From Bacteroidales bacterium (GTDB lineage: Bacteria > Bacteroidota > Bacteroidia > Bacteroidales > F082), in the NCBI GenBank assembly GCA_024709145.1, contig JANJXG010000108.1, positions 1 through 60,409 on the forward strand: DNA of 60,409 bases, read 5' to 3'. This document shows positions 1 through 8,118 of this stretch, in pieces. The position numbers and the translations under genes were made by a program. Within the stretch, counting starts at the first letter, position 1; each line of letters starts with the position of its first letter. The notes under the pieces are model-generated. The model saw nothing but the letters and a program-made list of their open reading frames with translations. It had not been told where the DNA came from and searched no databases.

Positions 1-1
1 T

Positions 2-280
2 GTTTTGGGTGAAATCCAGTTAACCTCAGCGAATGCCAAAACAATTCATTCATTAAGTTCAGAAGATACAATAACCATCAATTTTACTCATAAGAAATAT
101 AAGGGAGGGAACTTCAATTATTCTGGTACCGTTAAAGTTGCTTGGCTTAGCTACCAATATTTAGTAATTAGAATAACAAATTTAAGCAAGAAGAAAGAAG
201 ATTATTATTTTGGATATTCAACACCTGAAGTTTCAAAGAAGTTTATTAGAAAGGAATATGATATGTTTGAAAAGTATTAA
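2..280 (+). CDS. 3' end of an unrecognised protein (5' end outside window)
   Basis: The reading frame is open from the left edge of the window and stops with TAA at 278-280. A TTG at 5-7 could serve as a start, but the frame has no stop before it, so truncation by the window edge is more likely. The visible 91-92 residues are polar, rich in Lys, Ser, Thr and Tyr, and alternate in a way that suggests a small beta-rich domain. There is no signal peptide or membrane segment in the visible part. I do not recognise the family. Base composition is more AT-rich than in the genes that follow, which fits an accessory gene beside the repeat-rich spacer downstream. Confidence 0.5.
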   Translation, partial: VLGEIQLTSANAKTIHSLSSEDTITINFTHKKYKGGNFNYSGTVKVAWLSYQYLVIRITNLSKKKEDYYFGYSTPEVSKKFIRKEYDMFEKY

Positions 281-477
281 AATCTTTATCTAAAACACTT
301 GCCTTTGACTATATTTACAACCATGATTGGCGGCCCACCTACACCGAGATGGAGGTTGGAGGTGTCATCCAACGACTCAACATCATGCAATACAACGAAT
401 TGTCGCAGTTGGAAACCTGCTGGTTTTCGTACTTTCTCTTGATAGAAAGTACCAAAGATCAACAAAGTGACGGGTGA
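271..477 (+). pseudogene. possible degenerate coding remnant without a start
   Basis: A frame different from that of the preceding gene stays open from 271 to the TGA at 475-477. It reads as a plausible protein tail (for example WRPTYTEMEVGG around 340-375) and then runs straight into the hairpin repeat at 429-452. There is no start codon before an internal ATG at 349, and stops lie at 247, 259 and 268 in the same frame. It may be a frameshifted or truncated gene remnant, or a chance open frame. I do not recognise the sequence. Confidence 0.25.
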
Positions 478-519
478 CGGGTGATCTGTGATCAGTTGTT
501 TTGTGCAGCCTGTAGGGCT
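429..519. repeat. composite noncoding repeat, copy 1
   Basis: This stretch has three parts. First, a perfect inverted repeat at 429-452: arms GTACTTTC and GAAAGTAC around an 8-base loop. Second, four 7-base units at 468-495, two of TGACGGG followed by TGATCTG and TGATCAG. Third, the small palindrome AGCCTGTAGGGCT at 507-519. The first and third parts recur at 662-712 in the opposite order. The region 281-834 holds no convincing gene other than the possible remnant at 271-477, and these repeats are its main recognisable content. They look like REP-type intergenic repeats; no transposase is nearby. Confidence 0.6.
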
Positions 520-661
520 ATCCCTGTCATAACGCTAGCTAATAGGGTAGCGCGTAGTTTGCAAAACGCGCCCCAATGAGTGAGCATTAAGTTAAAATTT
601 TTCATTGGAAACAGGTGATTGAGTTCAAAGTTTAAAGTTTGTGGCTGTGGACTGTTTTGAT

Positions 662-712
662 AGCCTGTAGGGCTTGCCCAGCTTTCTTGTACTTTCCCTT
701 GATGGAAAGTAC
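662..712. repeat. composite noncoding repeat, copy 2
   Basis: AGCCTGTAGGGCT at 662-674 is identical to 507-519. The hairpin at 689-712 has the same GTACTTTC/GAAAGTAC arms as 429-452 and differs from it by two loop bases. The two parts are in reversed order relative to copy 1, so they behave as separate repeat units rather than one duplicated block. Confidence 0.6.
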
Positions 713-770
713 ATGAGCATAAAAATCAATGCTAAAGGCAGGTGTTTTGGCAACAGGCAATGAATCAAAT

Positions 771-822
771 CCGGCGATGCCGGGACCGGTCAGAGGTTTG
801 GGATGGCGCGGATTGTAAATCC
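771..822. repeat. paired palindromes downstream of the LruC-domain gene
   Basis: Two perfect palindromes lie close together: CCGGC-GAT-GCCGG at 771-783 and GGATT-GTA-AATCC at 810-822. They sit just past the stop of the minus-strand gene that ends at 835. They could form RNA hairpins at its 3' end, but there is no T-rich tail typical of an intrinsic terminator. They may be another REP-like element. Confidence 0.4.
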
Positions 823-834
823 ATGCCAGCCTCA

Positions 835-3336
835 TCAGGGTTTCGAATAAATTTTCGACGCATCACGGTAGGCTGCCTTGTCGAGGTACCAATCGCTGAA
901 GCTGCTTCCTCCCGATTCGGCCCACTCGGCAAAATGCAGGTGTCCGTGAATGATTTGTTCGCTCTCGATGGTGTAATCAAACGAGGAGGCGATGTGGATG
1001 GCCCATGGAAGGTTTTGGCTGGTTTTGTAAAACCTGCCTGCACCGGCATCTGAAGCATCATCGCTGCTACCAAAAATAGCTGGGTCTGCCAGACTGGTGG
1101 GTGCGTAGTCGGGCAAATGAATCTCATGACCCCTTACCTTGTTCACGATCAGGAAGGGGTTGAAATGCTCAATGCGCAGGTCATCAATGCTATAGGTATT
1201 TGGTTTGAAAGCCATGACTATTTGAATGGTATCGGGATCGATGTAAGGATCATCAGGAATGACGTTGGCGCCAAAGCCTGAAGGTGATTGCAACACATCT
1301 TTGATGTTGTCGAAAACAATGGCTGTAATTTTTTCCTGTCCGTTTTCGAGTCCGTTTTCAGCAAGGCCGATATAGTCACTGCTGAGGTGGCTGCCGGAAA
1401 CTTCAACATCCGAAAGATTGATGGCATTGTCGAGCTGAAAACCAAAGCCGTTTTCGAGTCCGGCTCCGTTGGCCCTGATGACAAAAGTGCCGGTGAGTTC
1501 AGTGAGTTTGTTGTTGGCATTGGTAACAATTGTAAAGCGGTAGTCCGACACCAGATCGTTGAAATCGTAGTCGCCTTTGCCGGGCCAGAGGTCTTCAAAA
1601 GCTAAGCTACCGTTGCCTGCTGCCGGATAAAAGTTGTTGAACGCCCGCGAAGGATCGTCGGGGTAGTCTTCTTCTGCATCGGCAATGCCATCGCCATCGC
1701 TGTCTGAAACAGGTCCGGAGCCTCCGAAGATCGTTTGTATCTCTATGGGGCTCAATGCCTTGCCATAATAACGCACATCGTCAATCTGGCCATTGAAGAA
1801 TTTTTGGGCAGCGTTGTCCGATCCAATTGAAAAGGCACGTCCGTTCACTTTAAGGGCGCCACTCACTGCTGCAGTGTTTTTGAGTTGTCCGTTGACAAAC
1901 ATTTTCAGGGAAGTGCCGTCGTAGGTCATGGCAAGGTGATACCAGGTGTCGAACTGAGGCAGGCCGTCGCCCCAATGCAGGGTATGACTCACATTGTCAG
2001 CGGTGCGCACATGGACATTCCAGCCATCCCATTTTCCCTGGCCCAGACCGTGTCCGTCCCAGTCGCCTTTCTGGGCAATTTTGGTGGTTTTGTTTTCAAA
2101 TGTCTTCACCCATGCCATCATGCTCAGCGCTTCGGTGGGGTTAAGGCTGTTGTGGTTGGGGATGTTAATGTTGCTGCTTGTTCCGTTACAAGCTACTGCT
2201 GCGCCGCTCATTCCACCGGTCCAGCCGATATTGGAAGCTGTTCCGTGGTTGCTGCCTTTGCTGTCGCTGATGGCGGTGCCTGCTGCTTCGTCGAGTTTCC
2301 AGTGGCTGATCAGAAAATCTTCACCGTTGGATGGGTTGAGGGTTTGGGTTCGGATGTTTTCAATTGCCGACAGCGACAAGCATTTGCTGTAGACCATCAC
2401 TTCATCAATCAAACCCGGGAAATAGCTTTGCGTATAGAGGTTGCCAATCTGAACTTCGGAGGTACTGCTGTTGATGCTGCCCGAAGTTTCTGTCACGGCC
2501 TTTTCAAGGCCGTCAATGATCACTTTTAACTGGCTGCCGTCATAGGTTGCCACCAGGTGGTGCCAGTCAGTGTCAATCACGCGGTCGGCCCAGGCGGTGG
2601 TGGCTTCGTGCCAGGTGGGGTTGTAGAGTCCGATGGTGATTCTTCCGCCATCGTTGATGCGCAGTATGAATTTCATACGCTGTGCGATGAAGGTGCCTCC
2701 TTTGAAGGAAGGATCGCGCGAAAACCAGAGCGAAATACTCATCTCGTTGCCGGTGAGGTTGAGTGTGCTGCTGTTAGGAATGCTCACATTGTCGTCGGTG
2801 CCGTCAAAATACAGGGCCGAACCTGAAATACCTGTCTGGAAAACAGCGCCGTTCTGGATGCTGCCGTTGTTGAGGTTGCTGGCATCAGCAACGACAGTCC
2901 CACTGCCTTCGTCGAATTTCCACCATGAAACCAGGCCATCGGGAATCTCATAGGGGGTTGATGTGCTTTTGGAAACATAGGCTGCATCGAGATCTATTAC
3001 GATGGTGTTGCTGTTCAGTGCGATGGTTTTGCCATTCACAGCCAGCTCATCAAGAAAAGCGGGCACTGTGACCGAGGTTTGATAAGAATCGCTGAGGTGG
3101 TTGTAATAACCTTTGTGATACAACACATCACCGTCAGCCGAGCTGATGTTGATCACTGCTGAGGCTTCGCTGTAGATGGTGAATTGGATTGTTTTTGTTG
3201 TGCTCCAGTTGAAGGTAGCCGGCACCACAAGCCCTTCAAATTTTGTCTCCGGATTTTCGGTCGAAGGTTGTTTTCGGCAGGAAACCGAGGCAGAGATGAG
3301 CGCCAGCACGACAGACAGCAGGAAGATACGTTTCAT
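835..3336 (-). CDS. surface lipoprotein with two LamG-like domains and a LruC domain
   Basis: The start at 3336 gives an 833-residue protein with a lipoprotein signal peptide ending in SASVSC (lipid-attachment Cys20). The longer frame to 3441 puts 35 unlikely residues in front of it. Two laminin-G/concanavalin-like domains follow, recognisable by their openings SWWKFDEGSGT and SHWKLDEAAGT. Next comes an acidic DSDGDGIADAEEDYPDDP calcium-binding-type stretch. The C-terminal third matches the LruC domain (LAFEDLWPGKGDYDFND, then GFGFQL). LamG-like folds often bind glycans or proteins, so a cell-surface role is inferred. The ligand is unknown. The gene stands alone, with a promoter motif about 130 bases upstream. 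Confidence 0.85.
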   Translation of the reverse strand: MKRIFLLSVVLALISASVSCRKQPSTENPETKFEGLVVPATFNWSTTKTIQFTIYSEASAVINISSADGDVLYHKGYYNHLSDSYQTSVTVPAFLDELAVNGKTIALNSNTIVIDLDAAYVSKSTSTPYEIPDGLVSWWKFDEGSGTVVADASNLNNGSIQNGAVFQTGISGSALYFDGTDDNVSIPNSSTLNLTGNEMSISLWFSRDPSFKGGTFIAQRMKFILRINDGGRITIGLYNPTWHEATTAWADRVIDTDWHHLVATYDGSQLKVIIDGLEKAVTETSGSINSSTSEVQIGNLYTQSYFPGLIDEVMVYSKCLSLSAIENIRTQTLNPSNGEDFLISHWKLDEAAGTAISDSKGSNHGTASNIGWTGGMSGAAVACNGTSSNINIPNHNSLNPTEALSMMAWVKTFENKTTKIAQKGDWDGHGLGQGKWDGWNVHVRTADNVSHTLHWGDGLPQFDTWYHLAMTYDGTSLKMFVNGQLKNTAAVSGALKVNGRAFSIGSDNAAQKFFNGQIDDVRYYGKALSPIEIQTIFGGSGPVSDSDGDGIADAEEDYPDDPSRAFNNFYPAAGNGSLAFEDLWPGKGDYDFNDLVSDYRFTIVTNANNKLTELTGTFVIRANGAGLENGFGFQLDNAINLSDVEVSGSHLSSDYIGLAENGLENGQEKITAIVFDNIKDVLQSPSGFGANVIPDDPYIDPDTIQIVMAFKPNTYSIDDLRIEHFNPFLIVNKVRGHEIHLPDYAPTSLADPAIFGSSDDASDAGAGRFYKTSQNLPWAIHIASSFDYTIESEQIIHGHLHFAEWAESGGSSFSDWYLDKAAYRDASKIYSKP

Positions 3337-3464
3337 GACAATTTGGTTTGATAATTCACTCGGCAATCCTTGTGCCAAAAGTGCACAACCACTCAGGGTG
3401 CGGCTTTGCGGCAGCGGTTTGGCTTCTTGATTTTCCAACAAATGGAAATAATTCCTAAAAGACG

Positions 3465-3495
3465 CAAAGTTAGCTGATTAAGCAACGAAAATCAA
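3465..3495 (-). promoter_or_regulatory. Bacteroidota-type promoter for the LruC-domain lipoprotein
   Basis: On the minus strand TAACTTTG occupies 3472-3465 and TTG lies 20 bases upstream (3495-3493). This matches the TTG / TAnnTTTG pattern. It predicts a leader of roughly 120 bases and supports the start at 3336, because the longer frame would begin within the leader. Confidence 0.5.
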
Positions 3496-3519
3496 CAAAT
3501 TTTTCAGAAGGGAAAAAAC

Positions 3520-4035
3520 CTAAAATCTTCCTTCGGACAATCGCGCACTTTCGGTAATTTTCCGGATCAGTGCAGTGGTTGAATATCCGGGCACAAGGTC
3601 GATGGTTTCCACCCTGCCCCCCTTAGCCATGACAATGTCGTAGCCAGCCACCTCTTCGGCCTTGTAGTCTTTGCCTTTGACAAGTACGTCAGGCTGAACC
3701 AGTTGGATGAGTTCATAGGGGGTATCCTGACCGAACAGCACCACGGCATCAACAAATCGCAGCGAAGCCATCATAAAGGCGCGTGCCTGCTCATCGACCA
3801 CAGGACGACTTTCGCCTTTGAGGCGTCTGACGGAAGCATCGGTGTTAAGACCAATTACCAGCACATCTCCCAGATCTGCGGCTTTGCTCAGGTAGTCGAG
3901 GTGCCCCAGGTGTACCAGGTCGAAACATCCGTTGGTGAACACAATCTTTTTGTTTTGATCACGCCAGTGTTTCAGCAACGAAGGCAGCGATGTCAGGTCG
4001 TGAATGCGGCCACGAATGAATTCGGAATTAGTCAT
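3520..4035 (-). CDS. rfaE2: D-glycero-beta-D-manno-heptose 1-phosphate adenylyltransferase
   Basis: The 171-residue protein is a stand-alone nucleotidyltransferase domain equal to the C-terminal half of E. coli HldE. It transfers AMP from ATP to heptose 1-phosphate to make ADP-heptose for lipopolysaccharide core synthesis in the cytoplasm. The signature VFTNGCFDLVHLGH (residues 32-45) carries the HxGH nucleotide-binding motif. DVLVKGKDY and the GYSTTALI tail are also typical. ATG at 4035 overlaps the stop of the upstream membrane-protein gene by 8 bases, so it is translationally coupled. A longer frame to 4119 would run deep into that gene and is rejected. The kinase half (HldE N-terminus) is not in this window. 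Confidence 0.9.
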   Translation of the reverse strand: MTNSEFIRGRIHDLTSLPSLLKHWRDQNKKIVFTNGCFDLVHLGHLDYLSKAADLGDVLVIGLNTDASVRRLKGESRPVVDEQARAFMMASLRFVDAVVLFGQDTPYELIQLVQPDVLVKGKDYKAEEVAGYDIVMAKGGRVETIDLVPGYSTTALIRKITESARLSEGRF

Positions 4036-5041
4036 TGGAAGGTGGTTTTTGGTCGACAAAAAACAGGAGGAGGTAGCCGATGGCTCCGGCCACCACATTG
4101 AGCAGTGTTTGAGCGGCATGAGTGATCACGGCAAAACTTCCGGCAGCATGGCCGCTGATGGCATAAAGCTCGGTGAGCACCGCCTTGGCAATAAAATGAT
4201 AGGCGCCGATGCCTCCGGGTACAGGAGCCACGATGCCAAGACTGCCGATTGCAAGCAGGGTAACGCCGGCCATGAAATTAAGGTGCGCGGTTTCCGGAAG
4301 CATCCTGAATGGGACATACATCATCAGAATATAGAATAACCATATCATCACGGTGTGAAACAGAAACAGGCCTTTTTGCTTCATTCTGTCGATGGTACGG
4401 ATGCCCTGGGCCAATCCGGAGAGGAGGTTGTTGATTTTGTCGAAGGCCGGAAGCCGGTGAAGGGAATGACGTTTTTTTAACCAAAACCAGATACCGGCGG
4501 CCAACATCAGCAAGGAAGTGAAAGACAAAACTGCAAACAGAATGAGGTGGTCACCGAGTTTTTCGACAAAGGGAGCGGTCATCCTGATGACAAAATCACC
4601 CAACAGCGCCCACTGCGTTACCACGATGGCAAGAAGCATCAGGATGAGCACGAGCAAATCGAACAAACGCTCGGAGATCACCGTTCCGAAAAGCGCGTTG
4701 AAGGGTATTTTTTCCTTTCTTGAAAGCACACCGCAACGCATAAACTCTCCCATACGGGGTACCGCAGTATTGGCCATATAGCCAACCATGAGTGCATAAA
4801 AGGTTGTTGACAGGCGCGTTTTGTAGCCCATGCTGTTGATGAGCAGGTTCCAGCGCAGCGACCTGAAAATGTGAGAGACAAGGGCCAGGAGCAGGCCAAC
4901 AAAAACCCACAGATAGTCGGCCTCCGACATTTCACGGATCATTTCATCAAAGTCGAGTTTTCGCATACTGAGCCAGAAAAGGAAAATTCCAAGACCCAGG
5001 AAAAACAGATACTTAAAGATGTCGATGAAAAGTTTTTTCAA
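4028..5041 (-). CDS. flippase-like integral membrane protein (LPG-synthase transmembrane family)
   Basis: The 337-residue polytopic protein has about eight hydrophobic segments, beginning with residues 9-23. It belongs to the lysylphosphatidylglycerol-synthase transmembrane / UPF0104 (YbhN-like) family. Family hallmarks visible are the [13 protein letters not shown] stretch near residues 90-105 and [12 protein letters not shown] near 270. The soluble aminoacyl-transfer domain of MprF is absent, so lysyl transfer is not expected. Related proteins are thought to move lipids or lipid-linked substrates. Its ATG overlaps the stop of panD by 4 bases (TCAT at 5038-5041) and its own end overlaps rfaE2. 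It is therefore the third gene of the panC-panD-X-rfaE2 operon. The substrate is unknown. Confidence 0.8.
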   Translation of the reverse strand: MKKLFIDIFKYLFFLGLGIFLFWLSMRKLDFDEMIREMSEADYLWVFVGLLLALVSHIFRSLRWNLLINSMGYKTRLSTTFYALMVGYMANTAVPRMGEFMRCGVLSRKEKIPFNALFGTVISERLFDLLVLILMLLAIVVTQWALLGDFVIRMTAPFVEKLGDHLILFAVLSFTSLLMLAAGIWFWLKKRHSLHRLPAFDKINNLLSGLAQGIRTIDRMKQKGLFLFHTVMIWLFYILMMYVPFRMLPETAHLNFMAGVTLLAIGSLGIVAPVPGGIGAYHFIAKAVLTELYAISGHAAGSFAVITHAAQTLLNVVAGAIGYLLLFFVDQKPPSND

Positions 5042-5394
5042 TGCCGGCCGCGGATTTTGTTGTTCTCGTCAGGGAAAATAATGAAAGGCCTGAAGCTTTT
5101 GGCTTCTTCAAAATCCATGGAGGCATAGGAAACAATGATGACCTTGTCGCCCACAGCCACCTTACGGGCGGCAGCCCCGTTGAGCGAAATGATGCCGCTG
5201 CCCCGCTTGCCTTTGATGACATAGGTATCAAAGCGCTCACCGTTGTTGATGTTGTAAATGTTGACCCTTTCATTCTCGATAAGATTAGAGGCTTCCATCA
5301 AATCCTGATCGATGGCAATGCTTCCGATATAATCGAGGTTGGCTTCTGTAACGGTGGCGCGGTGTATTTTTGATTTGAGTAGTTCGATGTTCAT
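5038..5394 (-). CDS. panD: aspartate 1-decarboxylase
   Basis: The 118-residue protein is the pyruvoyl-dependent enzyme that converts L-aspartate to beta-alanine for pantothenate and CoA synthesis. The self-cleavage site Gly24-Ser25 is visible in DYIGS, at the same position as in E. coli. The conserved Arg and Asn residues of the [12 protein letters not shown] and [12 protein letters not shown] segments are present. It lies 48 bases downstream of panC, which uses its product, and overlaps the next membrane-protein gene. The maturation factor PanZ is not expected in this phylum. Confidence 0.96.
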   Translation of the reverse strand: MNIELLKSKIHRATVTEANLDYIGSIAIDQDLMEASNLIENERVNIYNINNGERFDTYVIKGKRGSGIISLNGAAARKVAVGDKVIIVSYASMDFEEAKSFRPFIIFPDENNKIRGRH

Positions 5395-5442
5395 GACGAA
5401 GTTATTTGAGGCTCCAAAACAACCTGATGGGCCGCAAAAATA

Positions 5443-6285
5443 CTAAAAAATCCGCATATTGTCGATCAGCCTCACCTGACCCAGAAACAAGGCAATGAAA
5501 ATCACCGCACCCGGAGCATCGTTCCAGTGCTCGACGGGCTGCAGCAGCCGGTCGTCGGAAATTTCGACATAATCGAGCCTGAAAGCCTTTTCGGCCGACA
5601 GTTGTTCCCACACCCAATGCCGCATTTCGGCTGGACTAAGTACATTCTTAAGGCTGACGGCTTTTGTTAGGATTTGAAAAATCTTCGGTGCCACCCTTCG
5701 CTCCTCCACTGTCAGACGCATATTGCGTGAACTCATTGCCAGCCCGTCAGCTTCGCGGACAATGGCACAGGGTACAATTTGTACGGGCAGATTCAGCATC
5801 TTCACAAGCTGCTGAATGATTGCCAGTTGCTGAAAATCTTTCTCGCCAAAATAGGCCTTGTCAGGTTCAGTAATTTCAAAAAGTTTTCTTACGACGATGG
5901 CAACGCCATTGAAATGCCCGGGTCGGAAAGCCCCTTCCATCACTCCGCCCAGTGCACCAAAATCGTAATCGGAGGTGTCCGGCTCCGGATACATTTCTTC
6001 AACCTCAGGCGCGAAAAGAATATCACAGTTCACAGATTCGAGCAATTTGCTGTCGGCTTCCGGAACGCGGGGATATTTGTCGAGATCTTCCTTGTTGTTA
6101 AACTGGATAGGGTTTACGAAGATGCTGACGACCAACAGCCCGTTTTCCTTTTTTGCCCTTCGCATGAGTTCAAGATGACCTTCGTGCAATGCCCCCATTG
6201 TGGGTACAAACCCGATGCTCTGCCCCTTGTCTTTGGCTTGTTTCAACGCGGCTTTCAAAGCAGCGATACTGGCTATAGTTATCAT
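5443..6285 (-). CDS. panC: pantoate-beta-alanine ligase
   Basis: The 280-residue enzyme condenses pantoate and beta-alanine with ATP to form pantothenate. It has the nucleotidyltransferase HIGH-type motif HEGH (residues 34-37 in MGALHEGH), FVNPIQF, the FGEKDFQQL segment and the MSSRNMRL loop. Length is normal for the family. It is the first gene of an operon with panD, a flippase-like protein and rfaE2. No clear promoter motif is visible in the 35-base gap after the preceding minus-strand gene, so it may also be read from the promoter of the thioredoxin-like gene upstream. Confidence 0.96.
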   Translation of the reverse strand: MITIASIAALKAALKQAKDKGQSIGFVPTMGALHEGHLELMRRAKKENGLLVVSIFVNPIQFNNKEDLDKYPRVPEADSKLLESVNCDILFAPEVEEMYPEPDTSDYDFGALGGVMEGAFRPGHFNGVAIVVRKLFEITEPDKAYFGEKDFQQLAIIQQLVKMLNLPVQIVPCAIVREADGLAMSSRNMRLTVEERRVAPKIFQILTKAVSLKNVLSPAEMRHWVWEQLSAEKAFRLDYVEISDDRLLQPVEHWNDAPGAVIFIALFLGQVRLIDNMRIF

Positions 6286-6320
6286 TTCCAGTTATTTAAT
6301 CGTGAATAATCTTAATTTGC

Positions 6321-6842
6321 CTACCGGCTGTTGCGCAGGATATTCAGCAGGTCTTTTTCAAGCGTTTCGACAGGCGTTTCGATAATTCTGCCAGCCTCTT
6401 TACCGTTGCGGTAAACAATGACGGTGGGCACTTTTAATATTTCGAGCGGACCAACATCAGTGGTTCGGCCTTTTTTGTGGGAGTCAACCCCTGTCATCAT
6501 CAGCTGACTGATATCAAAACCACTTTGATCCAACACTTTAAGCAAGCGGGGCATTTGCTCTTTACTGTCGCCGCACCAACTACCCAGAACGACGTGCAGG
6601 CGAATGCCTTCATAACTGTTTCGTAAAGAATCAACCACTTCATCTTCGGGCAAATAAGCATCGTAATCGACTTGAAAAAACTCACCCATTTCGCCGGTCA
6701 GCAATCCTTGCCGGTCGATCTGGTCGATGAGAATAGGCCGGTTTCTTACCGGATCTTCGATGCTTTGATTGAATTGCTGGCTGAAAAGGCTCATGGGTAA
6801 TAAAATGAGGAGCGACAGTGACAAAATTTGATATCTTTTCAT
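6321..6842 (-). CDS. periplasmic thioredoxin-fold protein with a single-cysteine WCGDS site
   Basis: Starting at 6842 gives 173 residues with a signal peptide of about 21 residues (ending LFSQQ). The longer frame to 7070 covers the divergent gene and its promoter and is rejected. The rest is a thioredoxin fold: beta strand, then SWCGDS (89-93), and a cis-proline loop KVPTVIVYRNGKEAG. The usual CxxC is replaced by Cys-Gly-Asp-Ser, so only one active-site cysteine is present. It could therefore act as a reductant or peroxidase-like protein, or bind rather than reduce disulphides. It is divergent from the dehydrogenase gene at 6909. Confidence 0.8.
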   Translation of the reverse strand: MKRYQILSLSLLILLPMSLFSQQFNQSIEDPVRNRPILIDQIDRQGLLTGEMGEFFQVDYDAYLPEDEVVDSLRNSYEGIRLHVVLGSWCGDSKEQMPRLLKVLDQSGFDISQLMMTGVDSHKKGRTTDVGPLEILKVPTVIVYRNGKEAGRIIETPVETLEKDLLNILRNSR

Positions 6843-6886
6843 TACGCGGCCATGTAAAATTGTACATTCGTGCTTCAAACAGCTTG

Positions 6887-6916
6887 CAAAAGTATAATAT
6901 TCGGGACGATGAGCAA
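6887..6916 (-). promoter_or_regulatory. promoter of the thioredoxin-fold gene (TTG-N19-TACTTTTG)
   Basis: On the minus strand TACTTTTG occupies 6894-6887 and TTG lies exactly 19 bases upstream (6916-6914), inside the first codons of the divergent dehydrogenase. This is one of the cleanest copies of the Bacteroidota promoter in the window. It predicts a leader of about 38 bases to the ATG at 6842. Confidence 0.6.
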
Positions 6917-7721
6917 TTTTAAAGACAAGAAAGTGTTGATTACCGGCGGTGCTTCGGGCATTGGCCTGTTGATGGGAAAGATGGCTCTGGAACAAGGGGC
7001 AGCCACGCTGATCATTTGGGATTTGAATGCCGGCACCATGGAAAAGGTTGTCAGCGGGTTCAGGGAGCAAGGCTATCAGGCAACGGGACAGCAGGCTGAT
7101 GTGTCGGACAAGACCTCTGTGGGTGAGGCTGCAAGCGCTTGTCTGGCATCCGGAATCATACCGGATATCCTGATATTAAATGCGGGAATCGTGTCCGGGA
7201 GGTTCTTTCACGAACACCGTGACAATGAAATCGAGCACACCATCGGAGTAAATGTGTTGGGCGTTATGTGGGTAGCTCATGCCTTTTTGCCCGCCATGAT
7301 CCAAAGAGGATCGGGTCATATCGTCAGCATATCTTCGGCAGCAGGCATGCTTTCGAATCCCAGAATGGCCGTTTATGCAGCCAGCAAATGGGCAGTTTAT
7401 GGCTGGTCGGAGAGTCTGCGGCTCGAAATGCAGCAATTGAGAACGGGCGTTAAAGTTACGACTGTTACACCCAGCTACATCGACACGGGCATGTTCGACG
7501 GTGTGCGCACCAATGCTGTAATCCCCAAACTCACTCCTGAAAAAGCTGCCAAAGCCGTGATCAATGGGATCAGAAAAAATAAAATATTTGTCAGGATGCC
7601 TTTCATGGTTTACACCCTTCCGTTTGTGAAAGGAATTTTACCTGTCAGCTGGTTCGATTTACTTGTAGGCAAAGGTCTTGGCGTCTACAAAACGATGCAG
7701 GGTTTCACCGGGCGGCGCTGA
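6909..7721 (+). CDS. short-chain dehydrogenase/reductase
   Basis: Starting at 6909 gives a 270-residue classical SDR. The NAD(P)-binding glycine motif TGGASGIG is at residues 12-19, NAG at 91-93, a catalytic Ser in ISS (141-143), and YAASK (Tyr156, Lys160). The C-terminal part contains a hydrophobic stretch (roughly residues 230-250), as in membrane-associated retinol or 11-beta-hydroxysteroid dehydrogenase-like members. The substrate cannot be predicted. The cofactor is uncertain: Asp38 after the second beta strand (IIWDLN) would favour NAD. The start at 6870 in the longest frame lies over the divergent promoter and is not used here. Confidence 0.9.
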   Translation: MSNFKDKKVLITGGASGIGLLMGKMALEQGAATLIIWDLNAGTMEKVVSGFREQGYQATGQQADVSDKTSVGEAASACLASGIIPDILILNAGIVSGRFFHEHRDNEIEHTIGVNVLGVMWVAHAFLPAMIQRGSGHIVSISSAAGMLSNPRMAVYAASKWAVYGWSESLRLEMQQLRTGVKVTTVTPSYIDTGMFDGVRTNAVIPKLTPEKAAKAVINGIRKNKIFVRMPFMVYTLPFVKGILPVSWFDLLVGKGLGVYKTMQGFTGRR

Positions 7722-7758
7722 CCGGGTTGGAAGCCGGCAAAAATCAAGGAATTATCCC

Positions 7759-7788
7759 TTGTTCCGGCTGAATTCTTATGTAACTTTG
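7759..7788 (+). promoter_or_regulatory. promoter for the small protein and ZIP transporter genes
   Basis: TTG at 7759-7761 is followed after exactly 19 bases by TAACTTTG at 7781-7788. The motif lies between the end of the dehydrogenase gene and the ATG at 7804, so transcription should begin about 10 bases before that start. Confidence 0.6.
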
Positions 7789-7803
7789 CCCCAAACTCAG
7801 CCC

Positions 7804-8118
7804 ATGAAGAACGCTTTGCAACCCATTGAACCTGGCGACATTGCACAGATGCAGCACCTCGACAGAGACACGATGACAGCCCAGCTCAAGCTGTTTATCC
7901 TCGACCTGCTTGCCCACGATTTCAATAAATTATGCGGATTGATGTACCGGCACGATGTGAATGAAAAACGCTTCAGCGAGGCATTGAATCTTCCCAACGA
8001 CGATGCACGTGCCACAGAAATTGCCCTGCTCGTGATCGAAAGAGAAATGCTGAAGATCAAAACACGGGCGCAATATTCGCGCGAGCGGGATAAAAATAAG
8101 CTGAACGAAAAGGGATGA
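7804..8118 (+). CDS. small conserved-looking protein of unknown function
   Basis: The 104-residue soluble protein is mostly helical and rich in charged residues, with a very basic tail ([13 protein letters not shown]). ATG at 7804 sits just after a promoter motif; the longer frame from 7678 overlaps the dehydrogenase and is rejected. Its TGA overlaps the ATG of the ZIP transporter gene (8115), so the two are translationally coupled. That pairing hints at a link with metal uptake, but no metal-binding cluster is visible. I do not recognise the family. Confidence 0.7.
   Translation: MKNALQPIEPGDIAQMQHLDRDTMTAQLKLFILDLLAHDFNKLCGLMYRHDVNEKRFSEALNLPNDDARATEIALLVIEREMLKIKTRAQYSRERDKNKLNEKG

Noticed and set aside
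742-1127. Overlapping open frames on both strands at the end of the LruC gene
   Set aside because: They are shadows of the real coding frame and of the repeat palindromes, with no start context and biased composition.
1885-2953. Long plus-strand frames inside the LamG/LruC gene
   Set aside because: They lie antisense to a well-supported domain protein and encode low-complexity Val/Ala/Gly-rich sequence typical of antisense frames.
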